This document shows positions 46,372 to 54,703 of a stretch of 64,000 nucleotides of DNA, piece by piece. This stretch comes from JACKEQ01 sp041389565. GTDB taxonomy: Bacteria > Myxococcota_A > UBA796 > GCA-2862545. The position numbers and the translations under genes were made by a program. The DNA is taken from positions 310,001 through 374,000 of the forward strand of contig JAWKRP010000004.1 of assembly GCA_041389565.1 (NCBI GenBank). Reading direction: 5' to 3'. Numbering within the stretch: the first letter of the stretch is position 1; the number at the start of each line of letters is the position of its first letter. The notes beneath the pieces were generated by a model. That model ran no database searches. It was not told the origin of the DNA and worked only from the letters and a program-made list of their open reading frames with translations.

Positions 46372-49300
46372 ATGCTGCTCCTCGCCCTGATCTTCACCGC
46401 GCTCGCGTCGATCGTGCCGTTGTCCGACGTCACCTACGACGTGGCGGTCTCCGGCCCGCTGGCCGAGGTCCAGATCACGCAGACCTTCCACAACCCGTCG
46501 AACGAGACGGTCGAGGCCGTGTACCTGTTCCCGCTCCACGAGCGCGCGGTGGTCGACGCCATGGTCATGCGCCTCGACGACCGTACGATCGAGGGCCGCA
46601 TCGAGGAGGTCGAGGCCGCGAAGGCCCAGTACGCCGAGGCGATCGCGAAGGGGCAGACGGCCGCGCTCACGGAGTCCGTGCGGTGGAACCTGTTCCGCCA
46701 GACCGTCGGGAACATCCCGCCCGGCGCGCGGATCGAGGTCTCGCTGCGGATCATCCAGCCCGTCCCGCGCATCGAGCAGCGGTACGAGCTCGTGCTCCCC
46801 CTGGTGGCCGGCGCACGGTTCGTGTCGCCCGACCTCACCGAAGACCAGGCGATGCAGATGCCGTACGGCGACAGCCCCGTGCGCGCACAGGTGCACGTGC
46901 TCGTCGACGGCGGCGTGAGCCTGCGCGACTTCCAGGTGCCGAGCCACGAGGCGTTCTCGTCCCCCACCGGAGACGGCTGGGAGGTCCACGCGGCCGACCT
47001 CCCGATGACCCGCGACTTCGTCGCGCGATGGTCCACGGTCACCGACGAGCCCCAGGTGGGCGCGCTCCACGACGGTGAGCACCTGCTGCTGGTGTTCGAG
47101 CCTCCCGGCTACGTGCCCCCCGAAGACCTCCGCAAGCGCGAGATCGTGCTCGTGCTCGACAGCAGCGGGTCGATGGGCGGGCCCGCGTGGGCGTACGCAC
47201 AGCAGGCGGTCGTCCAGATCGTCCAGGGCCTGCGCGACGACGACGCGATCGATCTGTTCACGTTCTCCGACCGGGTGGTGCACCACGGGCGCCGCCTGGC
47301 CGCGCTCGACGCCCGCCAGTACGCCCAGCAGGTGGTGTACGGGTTGCGCCCGAGCGGCACGACCGATCTGCGCGGTGCGGTCACCGCGGCGCTGCGCGAG
47401 CCGGCCGATCCGGAGCGCCAGCGCTACGTGGTGGTCGTGTCCGACGGGCTGGTCGCGAACGAGTCCGCGATCCTGCAGGACCTCGCTGCCTACCAGGGCG
47501 ACACCAAGGTGTACGCGCTCGGCGTGGGCGGGGCCGTGAACCGGTTCGTGCTCGAGGAGCTCGCCTCGCAGGGCGGCGGGGTGGCCGCCCATCTCCGCGG
47601 GTCCGACGGGCTGGATCCCGCCACCGAGCTGCTCCGGGCCATCGCACGGCCCACGATGTCGGGCATCGAGGTCGACTGGGGCGACTGGGGCGCGATGGAC
47701 ATGGCGCCGGCCCGCATCCCCGACGTGCACCTCGGGCACCCGATCCAGGTGCTGGTGCGCACGAAGCACGAGGAGGGCGGGCCCGTCGTGGTCACCGGGC
47801 GCATCGGCGACGAGCCCGTGGAGATCCGCGTGCTGCCCCGCCACGTGCAGCGCGGGCGCGCCATCGCGAGCACCTGGGCGCGCCAGCGGATCGAAGCGCT
47901 CGGCCGACGTCAGATCCGCGAGGGCATCCCCGCGCGCGAGGAGGGCCTTCCGCTGGCGCTCGAGTACGGGATCCTCTCGCCGTGGACGGCCTTCATCGCG
48001 ATCGACCCGCGCGTCCGGCAGGTGCAGACGGCCTCGATCGACGTGCCGCTCGGTCAACCGGACGACCGGAAGGCCCTGATGCCCGACGCCCCCGACACCA
48101 AGCCACGTCCTCCCGTCACGATCGCGCAGCCGTCCCCCGACGACCGGTACGCCGCGATCCCGAAGGCCGACCGCACCGTCTCGCAGCGGTCGTACGAAGA
48201 CGTGGAGGTCGTGGAGCGCATGGCCGGCGCGACGTCCGTGACGCTCGAGCGCGAGTACACCGTGACGGGCACCTTCTCCACGAACTTCGACTACGCGGCG
48301 ATCACGAGCATCGGTCCTGTGACGTCCAGCGGTGGTCCTCCGCTGCCCCTGCCGCTGTACGAGGGCTCCGCCCGGTTCCGCGGGCTCGGCGGCACCACCG
48401 ACGCGCTCCGGCGGGGCGACGCCACGCTCTCCCTCTCCGCGCCCCTCGCCCGGGACCGCTTCGCGGTGGGGGCGCTCGGCCGCGTCGATCTCCAGGCGAT
48501 CGACGGGGGGAGCTGGCGCCAGGTACCCGTGCGCCTGCAGTCCACCGCGCGGGTCGGGTGGACGGACACCTACGTCGACGTGCTCGGCACCGGTCGGTGG
48601 GGCCACCTCGAAGGGCCGACCGCAGACACCGTCGAGGCCGACCCCACCGCCCTGCGCGGCGGTCTGTGGGTACACGGCACCCGCTTCTCGGTGGGCGGAG
48701 ACGTCGGCCGCACGGCCTTCGACTGTGGCGACTGCCCGGGCTCCCGCCGCACGGTGGGTCGGGTGCTCGCGACCGGCCGGATCGGCTCGACCGAGCCTTC
48801 CGGCACGCAGCTGGCCATCGACGGGATCGCGTCCCGAACGGGGTTCGCGGGCATCACCGAGCGCAACACCACGGATCTGGGGCTCCGTGCCGCGTTCCGC
48901 CACACGGGAGGCCCGTGGGTACGGCTCGAGCAGCGCACCGACCTGCTGTGGACGGACGGGAGCGCCCGCCTGATCCCGGCCGGTCGGGCGGAGCTCGGCG
49001 GGGTCACCCGCGCTACCTACGCGGCGCTCGGTGTCTCGCGCGCCGTCGCCCTCGACGTACCCGAGCTCTCGCTCCCCACGGCTCTCGACGCCTACGGCGT
49101 GCTGGGCGTGGGGCTCGAGGAGGCCGGCCGCGGGCACTTCCGACTCCAGCTCGGATGGCAGCGTTCCCGGGGTCCGCTGGCGCTGCCCATCGAGCGCCTC
49201 CAGGTCCTGCCCGACGGCACCTGGGCGCGAGACGCGCTCGTGGCGTCCGCCGTGGCCGACCTCCCCGCGGGCTCCGACCGCCAGAGCCTCGCGCTGACGG

Positions 49301-49695
49301 CCCGGTTCACGCACGTCCTCCGCTCCGACGCCGACCTCGCGTCTCCCCTGGCCCCCTGGACGCCCGGACTGCTGCTCGCGCACCGCCCGCTGTACGTGGG
49401 GCTCGACACGACGGTGAACGTCGTGGATCTGCGCTGGAGCACCGACGTCTCGCTGTCCGGGGGGGTCGCGAGCCCGGTGGGCGGAGATCGCTGGTGGTCG
49501 GGCTGGCAGGCCCTCGCGGACCTCGGCGTCACCGAGCACGTGCCGGTGCGCTCGGGATCGCTCGCGTTCGGCGTTCATGGGGTGCTCCGGGAGGGTCGGC
49601 CGGGCGATGTCGACCTGACGCGCCCGGATGGCTGGTTCACCCCCGATCGCCTGGGTCGCCTCGGTGTCCTCGGCACGCTGGAGGTCGGCCTCTGA
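46372..49695 (+). CDS. VIT-VWA protein with beta-barrel-like C-terminus
   Basis: 1107 residues. A hydrophobic start ('LLLALIFTALASIV') suggests export. The VIT domain (~15-150) shows 'VQITQTFHNPSNETVEAVYLFPL' and 'ARIEVSLRIIQP', as in inter-alpha-trypsin inhibitor heavy chains. The VWA domain (~255-430) has an intact MIDAS: DSSGS at 263-267, then 'SGTTDLRGAV' and 'VSDGL'. After a linker (~545-610) the last ~500 residues are beta-rich with alternating hydrophobic residues and short turns, like an outer-membrane barrel (for example 'LQLGWQRSRG', 'DLRWSTDVSLSGG', 'LGVLGTLEVGL'). The VIT-VWA pair is common; the fused barrel-like part is the unusual feature. Confidence 0.8.
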   Translation: MLLLALIFTALASIVPLSDVTYDVAVSGPLAEVQITQTFHNPSNETVEAVYLFPLHERAVVDAMVMRLDDRTIEGRIEEVEAAKAQYAEAIAKGQTAALTESVRWNLFRQTVGNIPPGARIEVSLRIIQPVPRIEQRYELVLPLVAGARFVSPDLTEDQAMQMPYGDSPVRAQVHVLVDGGVSLRDFQVPSHEAFSSPTGDGWEVHAADLPMTRDFVARWSTVTDEPQVGALHDGEHLLLVFEPPGYVPPEDLRKREIVLVLDSSGSMGGPAWAYAQQAVVQIVQGLRDDDAIDLFTFSDRVVHHGRRLAALDARQYAQQVVYGLRPSGTTDLRGAVTAALREPADPERQRYVVVVSDGLVANESAILQDLAAYQGDTKVYALGVGGAVNRFVLEELASQGGGVAAHLRGSDGLDPATELLRAIARPTMSGIEVDWGDWGAMDMAPARIPDVHLGHPIQVLVRTKHEEGGPVVVTGRIGDEPVEIRVLPRHVQRGRAIASTWARQRIEALGRRQIREGIPAREEGLPLALEYGILSPWTAFIAIDPRVRQVQTASIDVPLGQPDDRKALMPDAPDTKPRPPVTIAQPSPDDRYAAIPKADRTVSQRSYEDVEVVERMAGATSVTLEREYTVTGTFSTNFDYAAITSIGPVTSSGGPPLPLPLYEGSARFRGLGGTTDALRRGDATLSLSAPLARDRFAVGALGRVDLQAIDGGSWRQVPVRLQSTARVGWTDTYVDVLGTGRWGHLEGPTADTVEADPTALRGGLWVHGTRFSVGGDVGRTAFDCGDCPGSRRTVGRVLATGRIGSTEPSGTQLAIDGIASRTGFAGITERNTTDLGLRAAFRHTGGPWVRLEQRTDLLWTDGSARLIPAGRAELGGVTRATYAALGVSRAVALDVPELSLPTALDAYGVLGVGLEEAGRGHFRLQLGWQRSRGPLALPIERLQVLPDGTWARDALVASAVADLPAGSDRQSLALTARFTHVLRSDADLASPLAPWTPGLLLAHRPLYVGLDTTVNVVDLRWSTDVSLSGGVASPVGGDRWWSGWQALADLGVTEHVPVRSGSLAFGVHGVLREGRPGDVDLTRPDGWFTPDRLGRLGVLGTLEVGL

Positions 49696-49710
49696 CGCCG
49701 ACTCTCGGCG
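49696..49710 (+). terminator. Hairpin just after the VIT-VWA stop
   Basis: A perfect 6-bp stem CGCCGA / TCGGCG with a 3-base loop (CTC) begins immediately after the stop codon. There is no T-run. It may terminate the VIT-VWA transcript before the annexin-like gene. Confidence 0.4.
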
Positions 49711-49748
49711 CAGCACGAACCAAACCTCCCCGGGCGTTGCGGGGGGGC

Positions 49749-49760
49749 CGCCGATCGGCG
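49749..49760. promoter_or_regulatory. Palindrome upstream of the annexin-ADP-ribosyltransferase gene
   Basis: CGCCGATCGGCG is a perfect 12-base palindrome, 41 bases before the proposed ATG at 49802. The same arms make up the hairpin at 49696-49710, 53 bases earlier. A repressor operator is possible but unproven, and chance palindromes are frequent in G+C-rich DNA. Confidence 0.3.
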
Positions 49761-49801
49761 ACGATGGTGAGGTCACTCCTCGACACTTCATGGAGACCTC
49801 C

Positions 49802-52800
49802 ATGGCCATCAAGACGCAAGCCCCCACCCGGGATGACGCCGTCACTCCGGCGCCTGCGAAGAAGCCTGCGCCCACGAACGAGTTCGGGTTCAACAGCTTC
49901 GGTCCGACGCCCGCCACCGGTCCCGACCTCGGCCCCGTGTACGGTCCGACGCTCGACGAGGGGTCGATGCTCGACGGCCTCATGTGCGTCGCGCCCACGA
50001 TGTCCACTCCGGCGCGCGACACCGCCGCGCCCACCCCGCCGCCCGCGCCCGCGCCCGTCCAGGCGCCCGTGGTCGACCCCGCGGTCGTCCGGGCCCGGTC
50101 CACGCAGCTCTACCGCGCGATGGACGGCTGGGGCACCGACGAAGACGGCGTGATGTCCGCCCTGCGGGGCATGAGCCCGCAGGAGATCGCCGCGATCCGC
50201 ACGGAGTTCCAGAACCACTACGGCCGCGACCTCGACGCGATGATCCGCGACGAGATGGGCGGCGACGACCTCGCCGAGGCGAACGCGCTCCTCACGGCCG
50301 ACCCCGTCGAGGCCACGCTCGCGGGCCTCACGAACAGCCTCGGCACGTTCAACGACGACGAGGAGAAGATCGAAGACCTGATGCGCGACCTGTCGCCGGA
50401 AGACCGCGCGCGCATGCAGCAGGATCCGCGGTGGGCCAGCGTGCGCGACTCCGTGCGCGACTCCCTCGGCGGCTCCGACCTCGAGGTGTTCGACGCCCTC
50501 CAGACGGGCGACCGCGCCACGGCTTCCGCGATCCGGCTCGACGACGCCATGGGGTCGTCGTCGTCCTGGTACAACCCCACGTCCTGGGGCACCGACGAAG
50601 ACGCCGTGTACGAGCAGCTCGGCTCGCTGCCCGAAGCCGAGCGCGCGGCCGTCGAGGAGCGGTTCAACGAGCGCATGGCGGCGCAGGGCGAGCAGACCAC
50701 CCTGCGCAGCGAGCTCACCGCCGAGCTGTCCGGCGCCGACCACGACCGCGCCGTGGCCGTGCTCGAGGGCAACCGCGTCGACGAGCAGGTCGCGCGGCTC
50801 GCACAGACGATGGAAGGCCTGGGCACGAACGAGTCCGAGCTGTTCACCCTGCTCGAGCAGCCCGGCCTGTCGCCCGAGATGCGCGCCGAGATCTCCGCCC
50901 GCTACGAAGAGCTCCACGGCGAGTCGCTCTCGGCGGCGGTGGCGTCCGAGACGAGCGGAACCGACCTCGAGCGCGCGAACGGCGCGATCGCGGGCAACGG
51001 CCAGCAGGATCCCGCGTTCATGCTGTTCTACGGCATGGAGGGCATGGGCACCGACGAGGATCTGCTGCGCAGCACGCTCGCCGGGAAGTCCGCGGAGGAG
51101 ATCCAGCAGATCCGCGAGAACTGGAACAGCACCTACGCGGATCGGTACGGCGCCGACTTCGATGCCGCGTTCGACGCGGAGCTGTCGGGTCGCGACCACT
51201 TCGATCTCGTCGAGATCGCGATGCGCGGCGAGCCCCAGAACGACCAGGAGCGCGCCGAGATCCTCGATCTCCAGTACGAGTACGAGCGCGGCGATCGCTC
51301 GACGGCCTTCGGGCGCGGCTACATGAACCTGATGGACGACATCGGGTTCTCGTCGTCCGCTTCCCAGCTCGACCGCACGCACAAGCGGCTCGACGCCCTC
51401 CGCGACGCCGACGGCAACCTCACGGGCCCCGAGGGCTCGGTGTCGGAGCTCTACGGCTGGGGCCAGGACGACCTGCAGGACTACCGCACCGCGAAGGACT
51501 CCGCGGGCGAGGCCCTGGCGACGGGCGCCGAGATCACGGTCGCGGCGATCGCCACCGTGCTCACCGACGGAGCCGCGTCTCCGTGGCTGGTCGCCGCGGT
51601 CGCCGGTGTCGCGGGAGGTGCCGCGGGCATGGCCACGCGCGCTGCCATCCAGGGAGAGGCCTACGGGCGCGAGGCGATCGCGGCGGATGCCCTGAAGACC
51701 GTCCTGTCTGCGGGCGTGTCGGCGGGCATGGCGTCCGGTACGGTCGCCGAGCGGCTCCGCGAGATCTCCCACGTGTTCGGGAGCGAGGTCGCGAACGAGA
51801 TCGCCGAGTCCACGCTGAAGGGTGCGGTGGGCGGCACGCTCAACGGAGCCGTGGGCGGCGCGATGGACGAGAACGCCCTCCGCGCGGGCATGGCGGAGTA
51901 CCTCGCGGGCATCGGGCAGAGCTCGCTCATGGGCGGGTTCACGGGCGCGCTGAGCGGCGCGGCCAACAAGGGCACCGAGCACGCGCTCGGCATCGACCAG
52001 ACCACCCTGAGCGGCAGCATCCTGAATGGCGCGGCCACGAACAGCGCGGGTGCGATCGTCGAGACGGCGGTCACCCCCGGCACGTACAGCGGGCGTCCCG
52101 AAGACATCGCGCTGCGCTTCCTGCAGTCCGCCGGAAAGGCCGGTGCGTCCGGCGCGATCGACGGTGCGGTCGACTACACCACGCGAGCCCGCGCGGTCAC
52201 GCACGCCATCCTCGAAGAGGGCAAGCCGCTCGATCGCATCGACGACTTCAAGAACCTCTCCGATGCCCAGCGCGCCGAGGTGCTCGAGAGCATCCTCCGG
52301 TCCGCCAACCCGCCCCCGTCCCCCGAGGTGCTCGCGCAGCTCGGCTACCGCGAGGATCTCACCCGGATCACCCCGGTCGACGAGAGCGCCGACGTCACGC
52401 ACACGCCGGAGCCCACGGTCGACGACGTGGCCGTCACCGAGGCCCCGAAGGACGAGGTGCACGTCGACATCGCGCGCACGGCCGAGGCCGAGGGTCCCAC
52501 GAGCTCCCCCGAGGAGACCGCCCTCTCCCACGCCGACGACCTGAAGGCCTACCGCGAGGAGCTGGTCCTCCAGGAGCTCATCCGCCTCGAGGCGAACGGG
52601 CAGAACGAGACGGTCGATCGCATCCTCGACAGCTCCGACGACATCGACCGGATGGAGGCGCTCCTCATGCGCTCCACGGGCGGTGGGGTCGCGGGCGGCG
52701 GCTCGGCGCTCGGCGACATCGATGCGTCCACGCCGGAAGGCGCGGCCCGGGTGCTCAGCACCGCGGGGATCCCGCACTCCATCACCGATGGGCTCGACAC

Positions 52801-53608
52801 GGGCGCGCTCGACGCGATGGCCCGCTTCGCGCAGGCCTACAGCTCGGGCGACATGGACGCCATGCGCGCGGCCCACGCCGAGGTCGGCAGCGTCGTCGAC
52901 AAGAACATGCTGCACATCGTCGAGGGTGCGCTGATCTCGCACCACTACGGGCTCGAGGGCGCGCAGGCGACCGGCTACGGCGACCAGGCCCGCATGGCGC
53001 AGGTCCTCTCCGACGGCTTCCAGGCCTCGCCTCAGGAGCTCGAGGGCTTCCGCGGCTTCCTCGGCGAGCGGTACGACGAATACCTCGAGCAGGTGCGGGG
53101 CAAGCTCCCGCCCGACCACCCGGCGTGGTCGTCGATGTCCGAGGAGGAGCTCGTGGCGGTCTACGGGTACACCACGAACGACTACAAGTTCCTCAACCCC
53201 GCGCTGCGTGGGCTCGATCCCACGTCGCTCAGCGAGCTCATGCCGTACATCGCGGCGGCCGAGTCGGGCCTGCAGAAGATGCCGAGCGTGTCGGAGCTCG
53301 AAGGCTCGTCCGTGCAGACGATCCGCGGGGTCGGCGGGCTCCCCCCCCACCTCGACGCCCAGCTCCAGCCCGGCGAGAACTTCTCCGACCGCGCGTTCAT
53401 GAGCACGTCGCGCGAGGCCCTCGACAACTTCAAGGGCGACTACGAGTTCCACATCGAGGGGTCCACGGGCCGCGACGTGGAGTCGCTGTCCGCGTACACC
53501 ACCGAGCGTGAGGTCCTGTACCCCACCGGCACCACGTTCACGGTCATCGAGCGCACCGTCGATCCCGACACCGGCCGCACGATCATCAAGCTGAAGGAGC
53601 GGCACTGA
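49802..53608 (+). CDS. Annexin-like repeat protein with C-terminal ADP-ribosyltransferase domain
   Basis: 1268 residues from ATG 49802 (GGAG six bases upstream; ATG 49790 also in frame). No Sec signal; residues 1-95 are Pro/Ala-rich. Five annexin-like repeats span ~95-480. Their G-T-D/N-E loops start at residues 111, 263, 341 and 416, with a degenerate repeat between the first two, giving a ~76-residue period. Typical lines are 'AMDGWGTDEDGVMSAL' and 'YGMEGMGTDEDLL'. This is the Ca2+-site pattern of annexins, which bind acidic phospholipid. Residues ~565-800 hold Gly/Ala-rich helix pairs ('GGTLNGAVGGAMD'), possibly membrane-inserting. The C-terminus (~1115-1268) is an R-S-E ADP-ribosyltransferase: 'YTTNDYKFLNPALRG', R1175, S1201-T-S1203 and E1235-x-E1237. 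The ExE form usually modifies Arg. The stop overlaps the next gene (CTGA). A toxin-type effector is inferred. Confidence 0.85.
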   Translation: MAIKTQAPTRDDAVTPAPAKKPAPTNEFGFNSFGPTPATGPDLGPVYGPTLDEGSMLDGLMCVAPTMSTPARDTAAPTPPPAPAPVQAPVVDPAVVRARSTQLYRAMDGWGTDEDGVMSALRGMSPQEIAAIRTEFQNHYGRDLDAMIRDEMGGDDLAEANALLTADPVEATLAGLTNSLGTFNDDEEKIEDLMRDLSPEDRARMQQDPRWASVRDSVRDSLGGSDLEVFDALQTGDRATASAIRLDDAMGSSSSWYNPTSWGTDEDAVYEQLGSLPEAERAAVEERFNERMAAQGEQTTLRSELTAELSGADHDRAVAVLEGNRVDEQVARLAQTMEGLGTNESELFTLLEQPGLSPEMRAEISARYEELHGESLSAAVASETSGTDLERANGAIAGNGQQDPAFMLFYGMEGMGTDEDLLRSTLAGKSAEEIQQIRENWNSTYADRYGADFDAAFDAELSGRDHFDLVEIAMRGEPQNDQERAEILDLQYEYERGDRSTAFGRGYMNLMDDIGFSSSASQLDRTHKRLDALRDADGNLTGPEGSVSELYGWGQDDLQDYRTAKDSAGEALATGAEITVAAIATVLTDGAASPWLVAAVAGVAGGAAGMATRAAIQGEAYGREAIAADALKTVLSAGVSAGMASGTVAERLREISHVFGSEVANEIAESTLKGAVGGTLNGAVGGAMDENALRAGMAEYLAGIGQSSLMGGFTGALSGAANKGTEHALGIDQTTLSGSILNGAATNSAGAIVETAVTPGTYSGRPEDIALRFLQSAGKAGASGAIDGAVDYTTRARAVTHAILEEGKPLDRIDDFKNLSDAQRAEVLESILRSANPPPSPEVLAQLGYREDLTRITPVDESADVTHTPEPTVDDVAVTEAPKDEVHVDIARTAEAEGPTSSPEETALSHADDLKAYREELVLQELIRLEANGQNETVDRILDSSDDIDRMEALLMRSTGGGVAGGGSALGDIDASTPEGAARVLSTAGIPHSITDGLDTGALDAMARFAQAYSSGDMDAMRAAHAEVGSVVDKNMLHIVEGALISHHYGLEGAQATGYGDQARMAQVLSDGFQASPQELEGFRGFLGERYDEYLEQVRGKLPPDHPAWSSMSEEELVAVYGYTTNDYKFLNPALRGLDPTSLSELMPYIAAAESGLQKMPSVSELEGSSVQTIRGVGGLPPHLDAQLQPGENFSDRAFMSTSREALDNFKGDYEFHIEGSTGRDVESLSAYTTEREVLYPTGTTFTVIERTVDPDTGRTIIKLKERH
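53594..53599 (+). promoter_or_regulatory. Shine-Dalgarno AAGGAG before the CTG start
   Basis: AAGGAG lies in the last codons of the ADP-ribosyltransferase gene, five bases before the CTG at 53605. No ATG, GTG or TTG occurs in the downstream gene's frame until 53740. The site therefore supports CTG as the real start. Confidence 0.6.
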
Positions 53609-54261
53609 CAGGTCCGAAGCGAGAAGACTTCCCGCCCGGCATCGATGGCTTCAAGGCGTACCAGCGCGCCCTGGGCAATGACGTCGATGCGAGCGGCCCC
53701 TGGGATCCTGCGAAGTGGGACACGATCGGGCTCCGGCACGTGCCGCGCAACACCACCGGGCGTCCGGTGGGCAAGGTCGCGTGCGGCGAGCGCGGGCCGA
53801 TCGCCGAGATCTTCGTGTACCAGGGGGTCCCGCCCACGGATCTGCGCGTGCGCTGGGTCACCGACGTGCCCGGGCGTGATGCGCTGAACACGCTGTTCCT
53901 CGGCATCCACCCCATGGAGCTGCAGCACGTGCTCCCGCCGATCGCGGCCGGGGAAGACGTGCTGCTCACCCCTCAGCCGGCGGGCCACCCCCTGCTGCCC
54001 GACGGTCGGGAAGCCGCCGTGCTCGAGACCCGTCGGCCCGACGGTCGCTGGTCGCTCACGCGCTCCAGTGGTGCCGACGGCGTCACTGCGACGGGTGAGC
54101 GCGTCCACCTCGTGTGGCTCGCGCGCCTGTACGCCAGCGTCGTGCTCGGCAGCCTGGCCGATCCCGCCCCCGACCTCCCCTGGATCCGTCCCGTACGCGC
54201 CGCACGCGACGCGTTCGAGCAGGAGGCGCCGGGGCCGTTCGTCCCGCAGCGCGCCCGATGA
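53605..54261 (+). CDS. Hypothetical protein, coupled to the ADP-ribosyltransferase gene (CTG start)
   Basis: 218 residues if begun at CTG 53605, which shares CTGA with the upstream stop and has AAGGAG at proper spacing. GTG 53740 is the first standard start but would lose 45 well-composed residues ('GPKREDFPPGIDGFKAYQ', 'WDPAKWDTIGLRHVP'). No signal peptide or membrane helix. Beta-rich middle ('IAEIFVYQGVPPTDLRVRWVTDVPG', 'LETRRPDGRWSLTRSSG') and a helical end. I do not recognise a family. Its position, directly after a toxin-type gene and coupled to it, is that of an immunity protein, chaperone or adaptor; which one cannot be told from sequence. Confidence 0.7.
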   Translation: MTGPKREDFPPGIDGFKAYQRALGNDVDASGPWDPAKWDTIGLRHVPRNTTGRPVGKVACGERGPIAEIFVYQGVPPTDLRVRWVTDVPGRDALNTLFLGIHPMELQHVLPPIAAGEDVLLTPQPAGHPLLPDGREAAVLETRRPDGRWSLTRSSGADGVTATGERVHLVWLARLYASVVLGSLADPAPDLPWIRPVRAARDAFEQEAPGPFVPQRAR

Positions 54262-54701
54262 GCACGGAGTCCTGGACGCGGGAAGCGCGCGGCATCCTGA
54301 TCGATGCCCTGCTGGAGCACCCGCTCACGTGGTCGGAGCGCCTGCGGCCCCGTCCCGACGACTTCGAAGCGGTGTTCGGTCCCCACGCGAAGGCGGTGTC
54401 CGAGGGCTACGGGGTGCTCTGGGAGAACCCCGTGCTGCCCGGGCCCAAGGTCGACCAGACGCAGCTCCTGGTCACTGTGCAGAGCGCACGCGAGCTCGCG
54501 ACGGATCCGAAGGCCGCGCGGCGCTTCCCCGGGGGCTTCGCGGCGGTCGTGCCCGTGCTGCCGGCCGACTCCGTGTGGGCGACCTGGAAGTTCACGCGCC
54601 CCGGCGAGCTGTCGGGCATGGCGTACGACGGGCTGTGCCGCCGCAGCGCCGACCGCTGGGTGTGGTTCCCGAAGCTGTGGCGGGTGCTCGAGCTCGACTG
54701 A
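54258..54701 (+). CDS. Small protein in the annexin-ADP-ribosyltransferase operon
   Basis: 147 residues. The ATG overlaps the stop of the previous gene (ATGA at 54258-54261). No signal peptide. It has a helical start ('TREARGILIDALLEHPLTWSE') and a Trp-rich C-terminal half ('VWATWKFTRPGELSGMAYDG', 'WVWFPKLWRVLELD'). Acidic and basic residues are balanced. No known family. As the last gene of three coupled genes it is another immunity or accessory candidate. It converges on rpoH with a two-base gap, so the operon ends here. Confidence 0.7.
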   Translation: MSTESWTREARGILIDALLEHPLTWSERLRPRPDDFEAVFGPHAKAVSEGYGVLWENPVLPGPKVDQTQLLVTVQSARELATDPKAARRFPGGFAAVVPVLPADSVWATWKFTRPGELSGMAYDGLCRRSADRWVWFPKLWRVLELD

Positions 54702-54703
54702 AG

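Noticed and set aside
45751..50103. A 1450-codon minus-strand frame across the VIT-VWA gene
   Set aside because: Composition artefact of the same kind; the VIT, VWA and MIDAS motifs lie in the plus-strand frame.
49637..53605. A 1322-codon open frame antisense to the annexin-ADP-ribosyltransferase gene
   Set aside because: The sense frame has periodic annexin-like repeats and a complete catalytic motif; the antisense product has none and lacks a ribosome-binding site.
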